A stretch of DNA of 64,000 bases from the NCBI RefSeq assembly GCF_019219095.1, contig NZ_JAHUWH010000007.1, positions 124,001 to 188,000 of the forward strand. The letters are read 5' to 3'. The notes under the pieces were generated by a model, which was not told where the DNA came from, did not search any database, and was given only the letters and a program-made list of their open reading frames with translations. Below, in pieces: positions 25,744-34,939 of this stretch (positions within the stretch are counted from its first letter, which is position 1; the number at the start of each line of letters is the position of its first letter). Both the position numbers and the translations under genes were made by a program. This DNA comes from Acidovorax sp. sic0104 (lineage in GTDB: Bacteria > Pseudomonadota > Gammaproteobacteria > Burkholderiales > Burkholderiaceae_C).

Positions 25744-25916
25744 GGCGTCTGCAACGGACGTTCTAGCGTGACCAGGGGGCATCCCCCCCGGCTCAACCCG
25801 GTTTCGCTGCGCAGCGAGGCAGGATGCGGCCAGGTTCATCGCCCCCAGCGAAAGACTCCCTCACAGGTCGTTTTTCTAGGGTGGTTTGCTCAACCTTGAT
25901 TGATATCTTCGAAGCC

Positions 25917-26327
25917 ATGAGTGCATCGAAGAACACTGTGTGGCTTTATGAAGGCCCGCCCGAACAGATTGCATTGTGCGTCCCTGACGCCAGCCCAGCT
26001 CAGGGCGGGTACGTCATGGTGTGCGAACTGCAGAACGAGGAGTTGCGCATGTTCGCAACCCGGTTCCCCACGAAATGCGTGGCCAATTGGAACAGCAGAT
26101 CTGATCGCTTTGCCGGAGCCAAGCTTCGGCGCGTTCTCATTTCCGTACCGATCATTCCCTATGAGCGCGCAAAGAAGGCTCTCATTCAACAGCTTGCCCA
26201 GGATGTCGATTCGAAAGTCGATGAATCGTCATCGAATGCGATTGAGTCAGTGAAGAAGCATGCCAATAAGATCTTCATGGTTCGCGCGATTCAAACCACG
26301 AACATCGCGGGCTTCTTGCAGCAATGA
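25917..26327 (+). CDS. Hypothetical protein upstream of traD, 136 aa
   Basis: The frame opens at 25824; I start at the ATG at 25917 (MSASKNTVWLYEGPPEQIAL). The protein looks like a small alpha/beta domain with strands YVMVCELQNEELRMFATRF, and ends with a basic helical tail. It has no signal peptide. Its stop overlaps the traD start as ATGA, so it is translationally coupled to the coupling-protein gene and is probably a transfer accessory factor. No family is recognised. Confidence 0.6.
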   Translation: MSASKNTVWLYEGPPEQIALCVPDASPAQGGYVMVCELQNEELRMFATRFPTKCVANWNSRSDRFAGAKLRRVLISVPIIPYERAKKALIQQLAQDVDSKVDESSSNAIESVKKHANKIFMVRAIQTTNIAGFLQQ

Positions 26328-28138
26328 AGCAAGAGATCTTTGACTTTGACAACCCGTGGCGCCCCATCTACGAGGCGCCCCAGGCGTTGGGATGGCTCGG
26401 CGCGGCTGCAGGCTGTGTGGCAACTGGAGCGTTTTTGCCATTGCCTACATCCTTTGCTGCAGTAGCGGCTGGAACGTGCGCAATTGCGGGCGCATACCGT
26501 GGCGCGAAGGCGTATGCCCGGCGCAAAGTGAAGGCCAGGGCCCTCTGCACGACGAAGTCGTTCATCACCGTCCCTGAGCTGATCCAGAAAGCCCAGCAGG
26601 CGGCGAAGACAAACCACCTTTGGCTGGGCGAAGGCTTCCAGTGGACTGACATCGAGGCGAACACCATGCACTCGCTACTCGGTGGCGGGGTAGCCGCGCA
26701 GCTGGGCCGAGAGGCCACCGCGAAGGACGGGGCCTACTGGCTACATGGGCTGGCCAGGGAACAGGACGTGCTCATCGACATGAGCATGTTGGACGGGCAC
26801 ACCCTCATCGTCGGGACTACGCGGGTGGGCAAGACCCGATGCTTCGACCTGCTGATCGGGCAAGCGATTGCCCGGGGCGAGCCCGTGATCATCATCGACC
26901 CGAAGGGCGACCATGGGCTGGCAGAGAACGCCAGGCGGGTTTGTGAGGTGCTTGGCCAATCTGAGCGCTTTGTGTATTTCCACCCCGCGCATCCTGAGAA
27001 GTCGGCGAGCATCGATCCGCTGAGGAACTGGAACCGGAAAACCGAGCTTGCCAGCCGCGTCGCGGCACTGATCCCTTCGGAAACTGGCGCTGATCCCTTC
27101 ACAGCGTTCGGCTGGAAGGTCATCAATGACATCGTGGGCGGCCTGATTGCCACTGGCAAGCGCCCAAATTTGGTCGAGCTGCGACGCTACATCGAAGGCG
27201 GCCCCGACGAGCTGCTGCTGAAGGCGCTCCGAGAACACTTCCGGCGTCACATGCCGGAGGAGTGGGAAAGAAAATCGGAGCCGTACGTCAGGAAGAAACC
27301 GAAGAACCCACTTGAAGGGTACATCGAGTTCTACGAACAGATCGTGGTTCATGAGCACCCTAACGTGGACCTCGGGGGGTTGATTTCGACCTTCCATCAC
27401 GACCGCGACCACTTCGGGAAGATGGTTGCCTCGCTGATTCCAATTCTCTCGATGCTGACCAGCGATCCGCTGAAGGATCTGCTCTCTCCCGACTTCGAGG
27501 TGGGCCACAAGAAGCAGGTCACCGACTTCGCCCGGATCATTCGAAACGATCAAGTCTGCTATCTCGGCCTGGACAGCCTCGCGGATGGAACCGTGGGCAG
27601 TGCCATCGGCTCCATGTTTCTGGCCGACATGACCGCTGTTGCCGGCGACCTCTACAACTACGGGATCAAGACCAAGAAAGTGGTCAACATCTTCGTGGAC
27701 GAGGCTGCGGAGGTGATCAACAACCCGACCATCCAGCTGCTCAACAAAGCGGGCGGCGCGGGGTTCCGGATGTTCATCGCCACACAGACCTTCGCCGACT
27801 TCGCTGCTCGCCTGGGCGACGAGAACAAGGCTCGCCAAGTCCTGGCGAACACCAACAACAAGATCACGCTGCGGGTGCTGGACTCGGAAACGCAAAAGTA
27901 CATCTCGGACGGCATCCCGAAGATCAAGGCGCGCAGCATGTCCGTGAAGTATGGCCACGGAATCGACGCGAATGTCCACGACCCCTACAACGCGAGCTAC
28001 CAGGAGGCTGCAACCCTTGAGGAAGCCGACCTGATACCTCCTGGGGTGTTGAGCGAGCTGGCGCCACTGCACTACTTCGCGCGATTGTCTGGCGGCAAGA
28101 CGATCAAGGGACGCCTCTCCATTCTGGTGACGGAGTGA
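26324..28138 (+). CDS. traD: TraD, type IV coupling protein, 604 aa
   Basis: Two N-terminal hydrophobic segments (about residues 20-58) anchor it in the inner membrane. The ATPase core has Walker A GTTRVGKTR at about 164-172 and Walker B NIFVDEAAEV at about 452-461. It also has the coupling-protein sequence VIIIDPKGDHGLAENAR and the 'FIATQTFADF' sensor region. The order TraD then DUF4400 protein is that of SXT/R391 and IncA/C transfer systems. The protein would bring the relaxase-DNA complex to the secretion channel. It is coupled to the upstream gene by ATGA. Confidence 0.92.
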   Translation: MKQEIFDFDNPWRPIYEAPQALGWLGAAAGCVATGAFLPLPTSFAAVAAGTCAIAGAYRGAKAYARRKVKARALCTTKSFITVPELIQKAQQAAKTNHLWLGEGFQWTDIEANTMHSLLGGGVAAQLGREATAKDGAYWLHGLAREQDVLIDMSMLDGHTLIVGTTRVGKTRCFDLLIGQAIARGEPVIIIDPKGDHGLAENARRVCEVLGQSERFVYFHPAHPEKSASIDPLRNWNRKTELASRVAALIPSETGADPFTAFGWKVINDIVGGLIATGKRPNLVELRRYIEGGPDELLLKALREHFRRHMPEEWERKSEPYVRKKPKNPLEGYIEFYEQIVVHEHPNVDLGGLISTFHHDRDHFGKMVASLIPILSMLTSDPLKDLLSPDFEVGHKKQVTDFARIIRNDQVCYLGLDSLADGTVGSAIGSMFLADMTAVAGDLYNYGIKTKKVVNIFVDEAAEVINNPTIQLLNKAGGAGFRMFIATQTFADFAARLGDENKARQVLANTNNKITLRVLDSETQKYISDGIPKIKARSMSVKYGHGIDANVHDPYNASYQEAATLEEADLIPPGVLSELAPLHYFARLSGGKTIKGRLSILVTE

Positions 28139-28141
28139 CCG

Positions 28142-28750
28142 ATGGCGACATCACAGAAAGAGAACAAGCACTCCTTTGCGTCGATCGCCATGGTGATCGT
28201 CATCTTCGGAGGAATGGCGGCCTTGGTCTTCATACCAGTTGAGGTGTTCGAGATGGTGCGCGCGAGCGAGCAGAACCAGATCATGTCTTGGTTGGGGGAA
28301 GAAACCGACCTCTGGATCATGATGAAAATCTTGCACCTCCTGCAGTGGGCGAACAGCGAGGCCTCCTCATCGCTCGATGCATTGCATCTCAGCGGCAACG
28401 CCAAGATCGATGGGTGGCTCGCGCAGCGATTGCACGCGGCGCTGATCTGGACCCACGTGATCTTCTATCGCGGCGGCTTCATGTTGATGTGGGGTGTCTT
28501 TGCGATCCCACTGCTCATCGCCATGTACATGGATGGCCACTACCAGCGCGAAAAGCGCAAAGCCATGTTCTCCTCCCAAAGCCCTGTGATGCACAAGTAC
28601 GGCATCGACATGATGAAGGGTGCGTTGGGAGTGCTCATCCTTTGGGTCTTCATTCCGTGGCACATCACGATGTTGATTGCGCCGCTCATCTACGTCTCGA
28701 TCGGAATTGCGGGGTGGCTATGGATTTCGAATATGCAAAAGCGCATGTGA
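28142..28750 (+). CDS. DUF4400 integral membrane protein, 202 aa
   Basis: Four hydrophobic segments are visible: residues about 13-34, 115-135, 160-175 and 180-197. The family (DUF4400) typically follows traD in SXT/IncA/C-like elements, where it has been called TraJ. It probably assists the coupling protein in the inner membrane, but its biochemical role is not established. It starts 3 bp after the traD stop and overlaps the start of the EAL gene by 31 bp. Confidence 0.8.
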   Translation: MATSQKENKHSFASIAMVIVIFGGMAALVFIPVEVFEMVRASEQNQIMSWLGEETDLWIMMKILHLLQWANSEASSSLDALHLSGNAKIDGWLAQRLHAALIWTHVIFYRGGFMLMWGVFAIPLLIAMYMDGHYQREKRKAMFSSQSPVMHKYGIDMMKGALGVLILWVFIPWHITMLIAPLIYVSIGIAGWLWISNMQKRM

Positions 28751-29454
28751 GAGCGAGGGCACACAGGGCCATCAGCCCGATACAGCGTGTGTCCGAACAC
28801 TTCAGGGCACAGCCTATCGTCAAAGCGCACAGCGACCATCGCTTCGTGGGCCTGGAGTTGCTGCATCGCAGCACCCTGCAATACCAGGACCCACAAGCCA
28901 TGCTTGACGTGGACATCAGGGCGGTGGAGAACGCCGCAATTCTGGCGCGAGAGTATGGCTACCAGAAGCGTATCCATTGCAACGTTGAGATCAGCTCGCT
29001 GGTGCACACCAAGTGGATCGATGCGATGGCAGGCAGCATGTGCCCCGGAGTGGTCGTGGAGTTGGTAGAGCGCAACCATCTACTCAACGATGACAGGGTG
29101 CTGCACAAGGTTCACCTCATGGTCGATGCAATCCGGAAGTTCGGTGGAATCATCGCCCTGGACGACGTGACGGGAACGCCTATCGAGATGGATGCGATCA
29201 AGACGATGCGGCCGGAGATCATCAAGGTGGAAAGAGAAGGGCGCATTGACCGCCTGAAAGCCCACACCAAGTCCACACTCGTGGTTGAGCGAATTGAGAG
29301 TCTTATCCAGGCAAGCCAGGCCAAGGAACTCGGCGTGGACGAGCTCCAGGGCTACTGGTGCGACGTCCGCGCCGCCTCCGAGATTCCTGCTGCGCTCACT
29401 CCACCCGGCATCGCATTCTTCGCCAGCCAAGAAGCCTTGCGGAGGGCTGCGTAG
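28720..29454 (+). CDS. EAL-domain (c-di-GMP phosphodiesterase-like) protein, 244 aa
   Basis: The frame is open from 28288 inside the upstream gene; the plausible start is the ATG at 28720 (a GTG at 28747 is also possible). The whole protein is one EAL domain. The catalytic pattern is visible: E46 in GLELLHRS (EAL replaced by ELL), N88 in HCNVEISS, E114 in VVELVERN, D148-D149 in ALDDVTGT (usually DDFGTG), K169 in EIIKVERE, E190 in LVVERIES, Q210 in LQGYW. All metal- and base-related residues are therefore kept, so activity on c-di-GMP is possible. It has no sensor domain and is embedded in the transfer operon. Confidence 0.8.
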   Translation: MDFEYAKAHVRARAHRAISPIQRVSEHFRAQPIVKAHSDHRFVGLELLHRSTLQYQDPQAMLDVDIRAVENAAILAREYGYQKRIHCNVEISSLVHTKWIDAMAGSMCPGVVVELVERNHLLNDDRVLHKVHLMVDAIRKFGGIIALDDVTGTPIEMDAIKTMRPEIIKVEREGRIDRLKAHTKSTLVVERIESLIQASQAKELGVDELQGYWCDVRAASEIPAALTPPGIAFFASQEALRRAA

Positions 29455-29543
29455 GCAGCTCTGGGCTCCCTCCAGCCAGGTGTCGCCGCCATTGACCAGT
29501 ACTCTTTGGCTACGCGTGGAATCGCGGGCGGCTTGCGGGGGGC

Positions 29544-29628
29544 CGTGGACTTAACTCAGTCGTCCACGCTCTTGAATCGAATTCGCCACCCAGGAAACCG
29601 GAAACGCTGCTAACGAGGGCGCGTTTCC
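29544..29628. repeat. Two inverted repeats in the gap before the lytic transglycosylase
   Basis: CGTGGAC (29544-29550) pairs with GTCCACG (29562-29568) around an 11-base loop. GGAAACGC (29600-29607) pairs with GCGTTTCC (29621-29628) around a 13-base loop, with further GGAAA / TTTTCC flanks. There is no T tract, so neither is an obvious terminator. They occupy the 212-bp gap 29455-29666 and could be regulatory or DNA-processing sites. Confidence 0.4.
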
Positions 29629-29666
29629 AGGGTGTTTTCCGGGGCTGAATCCCTAGCATCGATGGG

Positions 29667-30086
29667 ATGAAAGTCTGGATTCTTGCCGCACTCACACTCC
29701 TGTCCGTCAACGCCAACGCGGCATGCTTCGACGAGGCCGCCAAGCGCTACCAAGTCCCCGTCGCGCTCCTCAAGGCCATTTCGAAGGTGGAATCGAATGG
29801 CAACGCGAATGCCCGCAACACGAACACAAACGGTTCGACGGACATCGGGCACATGCAGATCAACAGCAGCTGGTTGCCCACCTTGGCCAAGTACGGGATA
29901 GACGCGAAGAACCTCGCAGATCCCTGCATCAACACGAACATCGGCGCCTGGGTATTGGCTCACAACATTGCTCGCTACGGCCTCACATGGCAAGCAGTTG
30001 GGGCCTACAACGCCGTTACACCCTCCAAGCAGGACGTGTACGCCCGAAAGATCGCCAAGGCGCTCAAGGATGCGGCCAAGAGCTGA
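29667..30086 (+). CDS. VirB1-like lytic transglycosylase, 139 aa
   Basis: A signal peptide (MKVWILAALTLLSVNANA) precedes an SLT-type lysozyme domain. The catalytic glutamate is E42 in AISKVESNGNAN. The IGHMQIN and VGAYNA motifs of the family follow. It cuts peptidoglycan in the periplasm to let the transfer channel through. It corresponds to TrbN/VirB1/P19-type proteins. It begins a new block after a 212-bp gap and is followed after 55 bp by the large Ig-like gene. Confidence 0.9.
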   Translation: MKVWILAALTLLSVNANAACFDEAAKRYQVPVALLKAISKVESNGNANARNTNTNGSTDIGHMQINSSWLPTLAKYGIDAKNLADPCINTNIGAWVLAHNIARYGLTWQAVGAYNAVTPSKQDVYARKIAKALKDAAKS

Positions 30087-30141
30087 CAGCCTTGCATAGC
30101 GCCACCCCTCGTCCAGAACCCACCAAAGCGGGAGCCACCCC

Positions 30142-33100
30142 ATGAAAAACGCAACGTCGCTCAAGCACATCCCGTATGCGCTTCTCCTGGCCTATGGCAT
30201 GACCCACTTCGGCCTGGCCCACGCCGCGCTGGTCTCTGGTGCCTGTCTGGTCAACGACATCAATGTCTGCCAGGACAGCAATACGACGTTGCCCACGACA
30301 GGCATCCTGACGATTCGCGGGTTTGCCTTTGACATGGACTCAGGCGACCGCTTTGTCGAGGGGGGCGGGGCATACGTGCTGGTGCGAAATGAAGACAGCT
30401 TGGCCACCTACAAGCTGCCGATCCAGCGGGCCGAGGCGAGACCCGATGTGGTTGCTGCTGCAATCACGGGCACGATCACGCCAGCCCAGTACGAAATGGT
30501 CAACTCTGGGTTCATCGCGCAGGTCTTCATGGCGTCACTGCCGCCAGGCCGCTACACGGTTCAGGAAGTGAAGGTGAACATGAAGGTGAGCGGGCTCACC
30601 AAGCTTCCCATCGAGTCGGCCAATGAGCGCGCCGCCTTCAACATCAGCAGCGGGGACAGTCCCTTCCGCCTTGTGAAGTCTGACGGCACGTCCGTTCCAC
30701 TGAGCATGGGGAAGGCGGCCAACGGAGTCATTCCGGCAACCGGTTACCCACCGCTGCGCGACGGAACCTACCAAGTCCAAGCGTCTCTCCCCAGCGCTGC
30801 CGGGCAGCTTCTGAAATCCGTGGACTTCGTCTACAAGCGTCCGGTCCTGGCGGTGCCAGTGTCTTTGCCCATCGTTGAGGACTTCCCGGGCATCACCACA
30901 CGCATGTCGCCGTCGAACCCCTTGAACAATCGGTCGCTGGATGTGACCTCGGTTCCCGTAGTGGTGGACGATATTCAGGGTTCCAACACCCAGCTCAACG
31001 GTGAGAAGCTCGAACCCGGCAAGGCCCTGGACCTGGCTCGTCAGCAAAGCGTGGCAGGGGTGTACCCGCTCGCTGTGCGCGACGATGGCGACACCGAGTT
31101 GCAGCAGACAGTCAAGCTCTGGGTGAATCTCCCGGACGCCCCCAACATTCACCTCGTTTCAAAGCGCTGGGATCCGGCCGCCAAGATCGCGGTGGGGGCA
31201 TCGACGACTACGGTTGCCATCAAGGTCCAGGATCTCGACGTTGCCGCGAAGCTGGATGAAGGGTCACCCGATACCTGCCAGACACTCAATATGGTCCGCC
31301 CGGACTACATGCTGTCCCAGACCTCGGGAGTGAACTGCGCGATCAAGTTCGGGGACCTCCCGGAAGGCCTCAAATACAACCCGTACGCGGCGAACGCACT
31401 GCGTGGCTCGGTGCCAGTCGTGGGGCCGAACCTATTCGATTTCACACCAGGGGTGGTCTATACCGACCCGGCAACCCGCAAGACGGCCTTCTACCCGTCC
31501 AAGACGGGTACCAAGTCGATGACGATCGTAGGCACCACTCCGGTGCCGATCCAACTCGCCTTCAAAAATGATCGCCTGCTCGATCCCATCTACGCAAAAA
31601 ACGCGGCTCAGTACCCAGGAAAGTTCTTCGCGACAGTAGACCGCGCCCAAGCACGCACGCTGGGTGTCATGAACGTAAAAGGTGGGTACCGGGAGATCAT
31701 GACCCGGATCACCTACCCGGGCACCGATAACACGAAGGACGTGTATAGCTCGATTGCCGAAAGCAACGTGGCCCTCCAGCTACAAGCTGAGCAGCCTTGG
31801 GCGAACTACAAAGTCAAGGTGGAGTCTTGGTACCAAAAGGCGCCGGAGTTTCGCGTCGAGCAGGAACTGGACTTCGTCGGCGTACCCCTCACGCCCATCG
31901 TCGATCTTGAAAAGGCATTTACGTCCCACGACAAGGCGGACACAGTCATCTCGGGACAGGTGGGACTGTCCAAGGGCCAGTCGCTGGTCTTCGATCCGGC
32001 AGGCATGGGAGCTTGGCAGGTATTTGTCCGCGAAGAGAAGAGCGACACCCCCATTGGTGTTCCCGTGGCCGTGGGACCGGATGGTGCTTTTACTATCAAC
32101 TTGGGCAGACTGAGCGCCGGCACCCGATACATCGTCGCCGAGGCAAAGATGGTGGACGGAACTGGCCTCATCTCCAACAGCTCCGTGGTGAGCAAGACCC
32201 GCGCTCTGGTGACGGCCGTGGGCGACAACATCGAGGCGACGCTCTCCTCGCGCAGCACGAGCGGGAAGGCGCCCTTCGTGCAGACCATCAACGCCAACCT
32301 CAAGAACAGCAAGATGCTCAGTTCGGTGAAGGCGGTGTCTTGGGAGCGCCAAAAGGCTGACGGAGGCTGGGAGCGCGTGATGCGCAATGACACCACCGAG
32401 TATGTCGGCGTGAACTACACCGCTACCGTGGCCGAGGTGGGGAAGGCGAACTACCGTGCAGTTCTGATCAACAAGTATTCGGGGGCCGAGTACGTCACCG
32501 AGCCGATCACCTTGCACGCGTTCGCGGTCCCCTCGTTCAGCATCAAGGCACCGGGCGTGGTCCAGGTGAACCGCCCCGTGACCCTGGAAGTCCAGGCCGA
32601 CCAGGGATTCGAGGCGTCCTACATCTGGAAGATGATTACCTCGGGTGGCTACACGGAGGTGAGCGGTGAGACCGGAAAGTCCTTCAGCTTCACACCCACG
32701 GAGCTGAAGAACTACGTTGTGGAGGTATCCGGGCGCGCTGCGGATGCGCCGGACAACCCAGCTGCGAACGTCACTAAGACCGTAGGCGTCAAGGCCGTCA
32801 ATCCGCTGGCGGCACGGGCAAGCATAACTGGCCCTACTTACCTCGAAGCTGGTAAGACCTATAGCTACAAGGCGACCATCAACGATGTTGTACCCACCGG
32901 CTCCAGCAAGGCCTACAAGGTGCTTGGCTACTGGATGCTACCGGACGGAACGCGGGTGGAAGGGACTGAACTGTCGTTCACTCCGCGTACAGGCGACACG
33001 GCGCTCAGCTACTACACGTACGTCGAGGGGTACCCGGAAGAGACCACGGTGGCCACGCTGGGCTTCAAAGCTTGGACCTACACGTGGCCGACAAACTGGC

Positions 33101-33903
33101 GAATCCGATTGCAGCCCACGCTGCTCGACGTGCCAGCGCTCGTGAAGTATTACGTGGAAGCACCGGACTTCGACTTGAAGACACTCAACGGTGAACCGCT
33201 GACTTACACGTGGGCACTCCCACAAGATGTGGCGCGGACCTCCGGGACAGATACTGCCGGCACGCTGACCATTGGCAAGAATGGCTCCTACCAACTCGCC
33301 GTGCAAGTCGCGGACACACGCGGGAACGTTGTGAACGTGCTCTCGGACGAGTTCACGATTCTGCCGGCCGCGAGCGTCAAGACCCAGGCATCCATCGTCT
33401 CGAAGTATGGGGCCGCATACTACGCACCAGGCACGTACTACGTGAGCCTGCGGATCAATGAGATGCCTCGTGGGGACTCGTTCCTTCGCAACGAGGTGCT
33501 CATCAACGGCGCGAAGGTCGGCGAGTTCACGGGCTCGGGCAACTACGTCTCCTTCGCCGACGCCGGCACGTACGAAGTGGCGATCAGGACGATTACGAAA
33601 GCGGGCAACTACGGAGAGCAGGCGATGACTGTTCCTGTGTCAGCTGCTCCAGTGGCGCAGTGCGAGATCAAGCAAGCCTCTACCACCAGCGGCGTACTGA
33701 TCACGCCGCTGTGCACCGTCCCTGTCGGCTACATCAAAACCCTCACCTGGACTTACCGCCTGGATGGCACAGAACAGAAGGCCACATCAAAGTCGTTCCT
33801 CGTCACGAAGGACTGGATTGCGAACAGCCGTGTGCGGGATCTGCTGCTCACGATCGAAACGGACTTAGGCGCGATTTCCACCGTTCCGGTGGCGGTCAAT
33901 TAG
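30142..33903 (+). CDS. Large exported Ig-like-domain protein, 1253 aa
   Basis: A signal peptide is visible (cleavage near residue 28, LAHA-AL). The rest is almost entirely beta-strand sequence. Several Ig-like repeats can be picked out, such as SFSIKAPGVVQVNRPVTLEV, ARASITGPTYLEAGKTYSYK and the later LTYTWALPQDVARTSG segments. Proteins of this kind (DUF4165-like or Big-domain proteins) are encoded in transfer regions of IncA/C- and H-type elements. A surface role in donor-recipient contact is suspected from such systems. There is no LPxTG or C-terminal anchor. A GGGAG ribosome-binding site precedes the ATG. Confidence 0.75.
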   Translation: MKNATSLKHIPYALLLAYGMTHFGLAHAALVSGACLVNDINVCQDSNTTLPTTGILTIRGFAFDMDSGDRFVEGGGAYVLVRNEDSLATYKLPIQRAEARPDVVAAAITGTITPAQYEMVNSGFIAQVFMASLPPGRYTVQEVKVNMKVSGLTKLPIESANERAAFNISSGDSPFRLVKSDGTSVPLSMGKAANGVIPATGYPPLRDGTYQVQASLPSAAGQLLKSVDFVYKRPVLAVPVSLPIVEDFPGITTRMSPSNPLNNRSLDVTSVPVVVDDIQGSNTQLNGEKLEPGKALDLARQQSVAGVYPLAVRDDGDTELQQTVKLWVNLPDAPNIHLVSKRWDPAAKIAVGASTTTVAIKVQDLDVAAKLDEGSPDTCQTLNMVRPDYMLSQTSGVNCAIKFGDLPEGLKYNPYAANALRGSVPVVGPNLFDFTPGVVYTDPATRKTAFYPSKTGTKSMTIVGTTPVPIQLAFKNDRLLDPIYAKNAAQYPGKFFATVDRAQARTLGVMNVKGGYREIMTRITYPGTDNTKDVYSSIAESNVALQLQAEQPWANYKVKVESWYQKAPEFRVEQELDFVGVPLTPIVDLEKAFTSHDKADTVISGQVGLSKGQSLVFDPAGMGAWQVFVREEKSDTPIGVPVAVGPDGAFTINLGRLSAGTRYIVAEAKMVDGTGLISNSSVVSKTRALVTAVGDNIEATLSSRSTSGKAPFVQTINANLKNSKMLSSVKAVSWERQKADGGWERVMRNDTTEYVGVNYTATVAEVGKANYRAVLINKYSGAEYVTEPITLHAFAVPSFSIKAPGVVQVNRPVTLEVQADQGFEASYIWKMITSGGYTEVSGETGKSFSFTPTELKNYVVEVSGRAADAPDNPAANVTKTVGVKAVNPLAARASITGPTYLEAGKTYSYKATINDVVPTGSSKAYKVLGYWMLPDGTRVEGTELSFTPRTGDTALSYYTYVEGYPEETTVATLGFKAWTYTWPTNWRIRLQPTLLDVPALVKYYVEAPDFDLKTLNGEPLTYTWALPQDVARTSGTDTAGTLTIGKNGSYQLAVQVADTRGNVVNVLSDEFTILPAASVKTQASIVSKYGAAYYAPGTYYVSLRINEMPRGDSFLRNEVLINGAKVGEFTGSGNYVSFADAGTYEVAIRTITKAGNYGEQAMTVPVSAAPVAQCEIKQASTTSGVLITPLCTVPVGYIKTLTWTYRLDGTEQKATSKSFLVTKDWIANSRVRDLLLTIETDLGAISTVPVAVN

Positions 33904-34049
33904 TCGGTTCATTTGTGGCAGTCCATTCGCGATGATTGATCCGCCACCTTCCTGAATACGCTGCAATTTCGGGCGTCTTTTTGGAGCACTTTTGATAGGC
34001 CCCAAACCTACTATTCCTTGCATCAGCTTAACGAAAAGCAGTGCAAGAA

Positions 34050-34664
34050 ATGAAATCGGGGCCTTTGAAGTTACTAGCCGTTATGGCCATCGGAGCGATC
34101 TGCTCCGGTTGCGCGCCAAGGTTCATCGATGTGGAGCAACCAGTCCCTCGCAAGACCTGGGTTGAGCGCAACGTGGAGACCGTCAGCACGACGGTCGCCC
34201 CCTCCAACACCTCTGAATTCGTGCTCTCTACGGCCGAGCAGACGGTCATAGGCCCCGAGGAGCGTGTCCGCTGGATCTCCGGCGTCGATCTCTCCAAGAG
34301 CAAGCTGCAGCGCTCCACAGAGCGCGTGAATGGCGCTTCTATCGCCTCCCTTTCTGGCCAAGGCTCCAAGGCGCTAGCCAGCCTTGTCGAAGTCCAACAA
34401 TTCGCAGTCATTGCCGGTGAATTGGCGGTCGAGGGTCAACTTTCATTGCAGCGGTTTCATTCGGCTCCGGCTAATCGCTATTACGTCGAATTCCTTAATT
34501 CAGGACGGATGACGGAAACGAGCGAAATCGAAATGACGAATGCATGGCGGACGTTGTCAGCGCGACTCAAGGAAAAGGGCCTGAACACGGCGAATGTGGT
34601 CCTTGGCGGCAGCAAGTACGAGCAGCGCGCCAACGCCATCGTTCTGGTGAGGGTCGGTAAATGA
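34050..34664 (+). CDS. Outer-membrane lipoprotein of the transfer region, 204 aa
   Basis: Translation from the ATG at 34050 (a GTG at 34041 is also open) gives MKSGPLKLLAVMAIGAICSG followed by Cys21, a clear lipobox. The mature protein contains a region (EVQQFAVIAGELAVEGQLSL, then YYVEFLNSGRMTE) resembling an OmpA/secretin-associated alpha/beta fold, but no family is certain. Its stop overlaps the traL start as ATGA, so it is translationally coupled and probably a periplasmic or outer-membrane component of this type IV system. Confidence 0.7.
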   Translation: MKSGPLKLLAVMAIGAICSGCAPRFIDVEQPVPRKTWVERNVETVSTTVAPSNTSEFVLSTAEQTVIGPEERVRWISGVDLSKSKLQRSTERVNGASIASLSGQGSKALASLVEVQQFAVIAGELAVEGQLSLQRFHSAPANRYYVEFLNSGRMTETSEIEMTNAWRTLSARLKEKGLNTANVVLGGSKYEQRANAIVLVRVGK

Positions 34665-34939
34665 AAGAGCGCCCGATCCCCGACTACGTAGATGACCAGC
34701 TGCAGTTTTTCTTCTGGGAAGTGGACGAGTTCTTCCCAGCTCTGACGATCTTCATCGTGATGTTCATGTGGGACCAACTCCTGATGGGCATCGTGCTGAC
34801 CGTCGTATTCGTGAAGGTATTTGGTCGATTCAAGACCAACAACATGCCGGGCGTTCTGTTCCACATGGCCTGGTGGAGCGGGCTCATGGGGATGAACAAG
34901 AAGTTCCCCAATGGCGCAATCCGGGAGGCAGTGAAATGA
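34661..34939 (+). CDS. traL: TraL, pilus assembly membrane protein, 92 aa
   Basis: Short protein with two hydrophobic segments (FPALTIFIVMFMWDQLLMGI and LTVVFVKVFG). It has the F-type TraL pattern, including the N-terminal IPDYVDDQLQFFFWEVDEF. TraL is a VirB3-like inner-membrane component that works with the TraC ATPase in pilus assembly. It overlaps the genes on both sides by 4 bp (ATGA), at the head of the traLEKBVAC order. Confidence 0.9.
   Translation: MKERPIPDYVDDQLQFFFWEVDEFFPALTIFIVMFMWDQLLMGIVLTVVFVKVFGRFKTNNMPGVLFHMAWWSGLMGMNKKFPNGAIREAVK

Noticed and set aside
26741-28072. 443-codon minus-strand reading frame
   Set aside because: It is the antisense shadow of traD; the plus-strand frame has clear Walker motifs and gene coupling.
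28288-28719. N-terminal extension of the EAL protein
   Set aside because: The extension runs inside the DUF4400 gene in another frame and is rich in Arg/His/Pro, typical of out-of-frame sequence; the EAL domain begins after the ATG at 28720.
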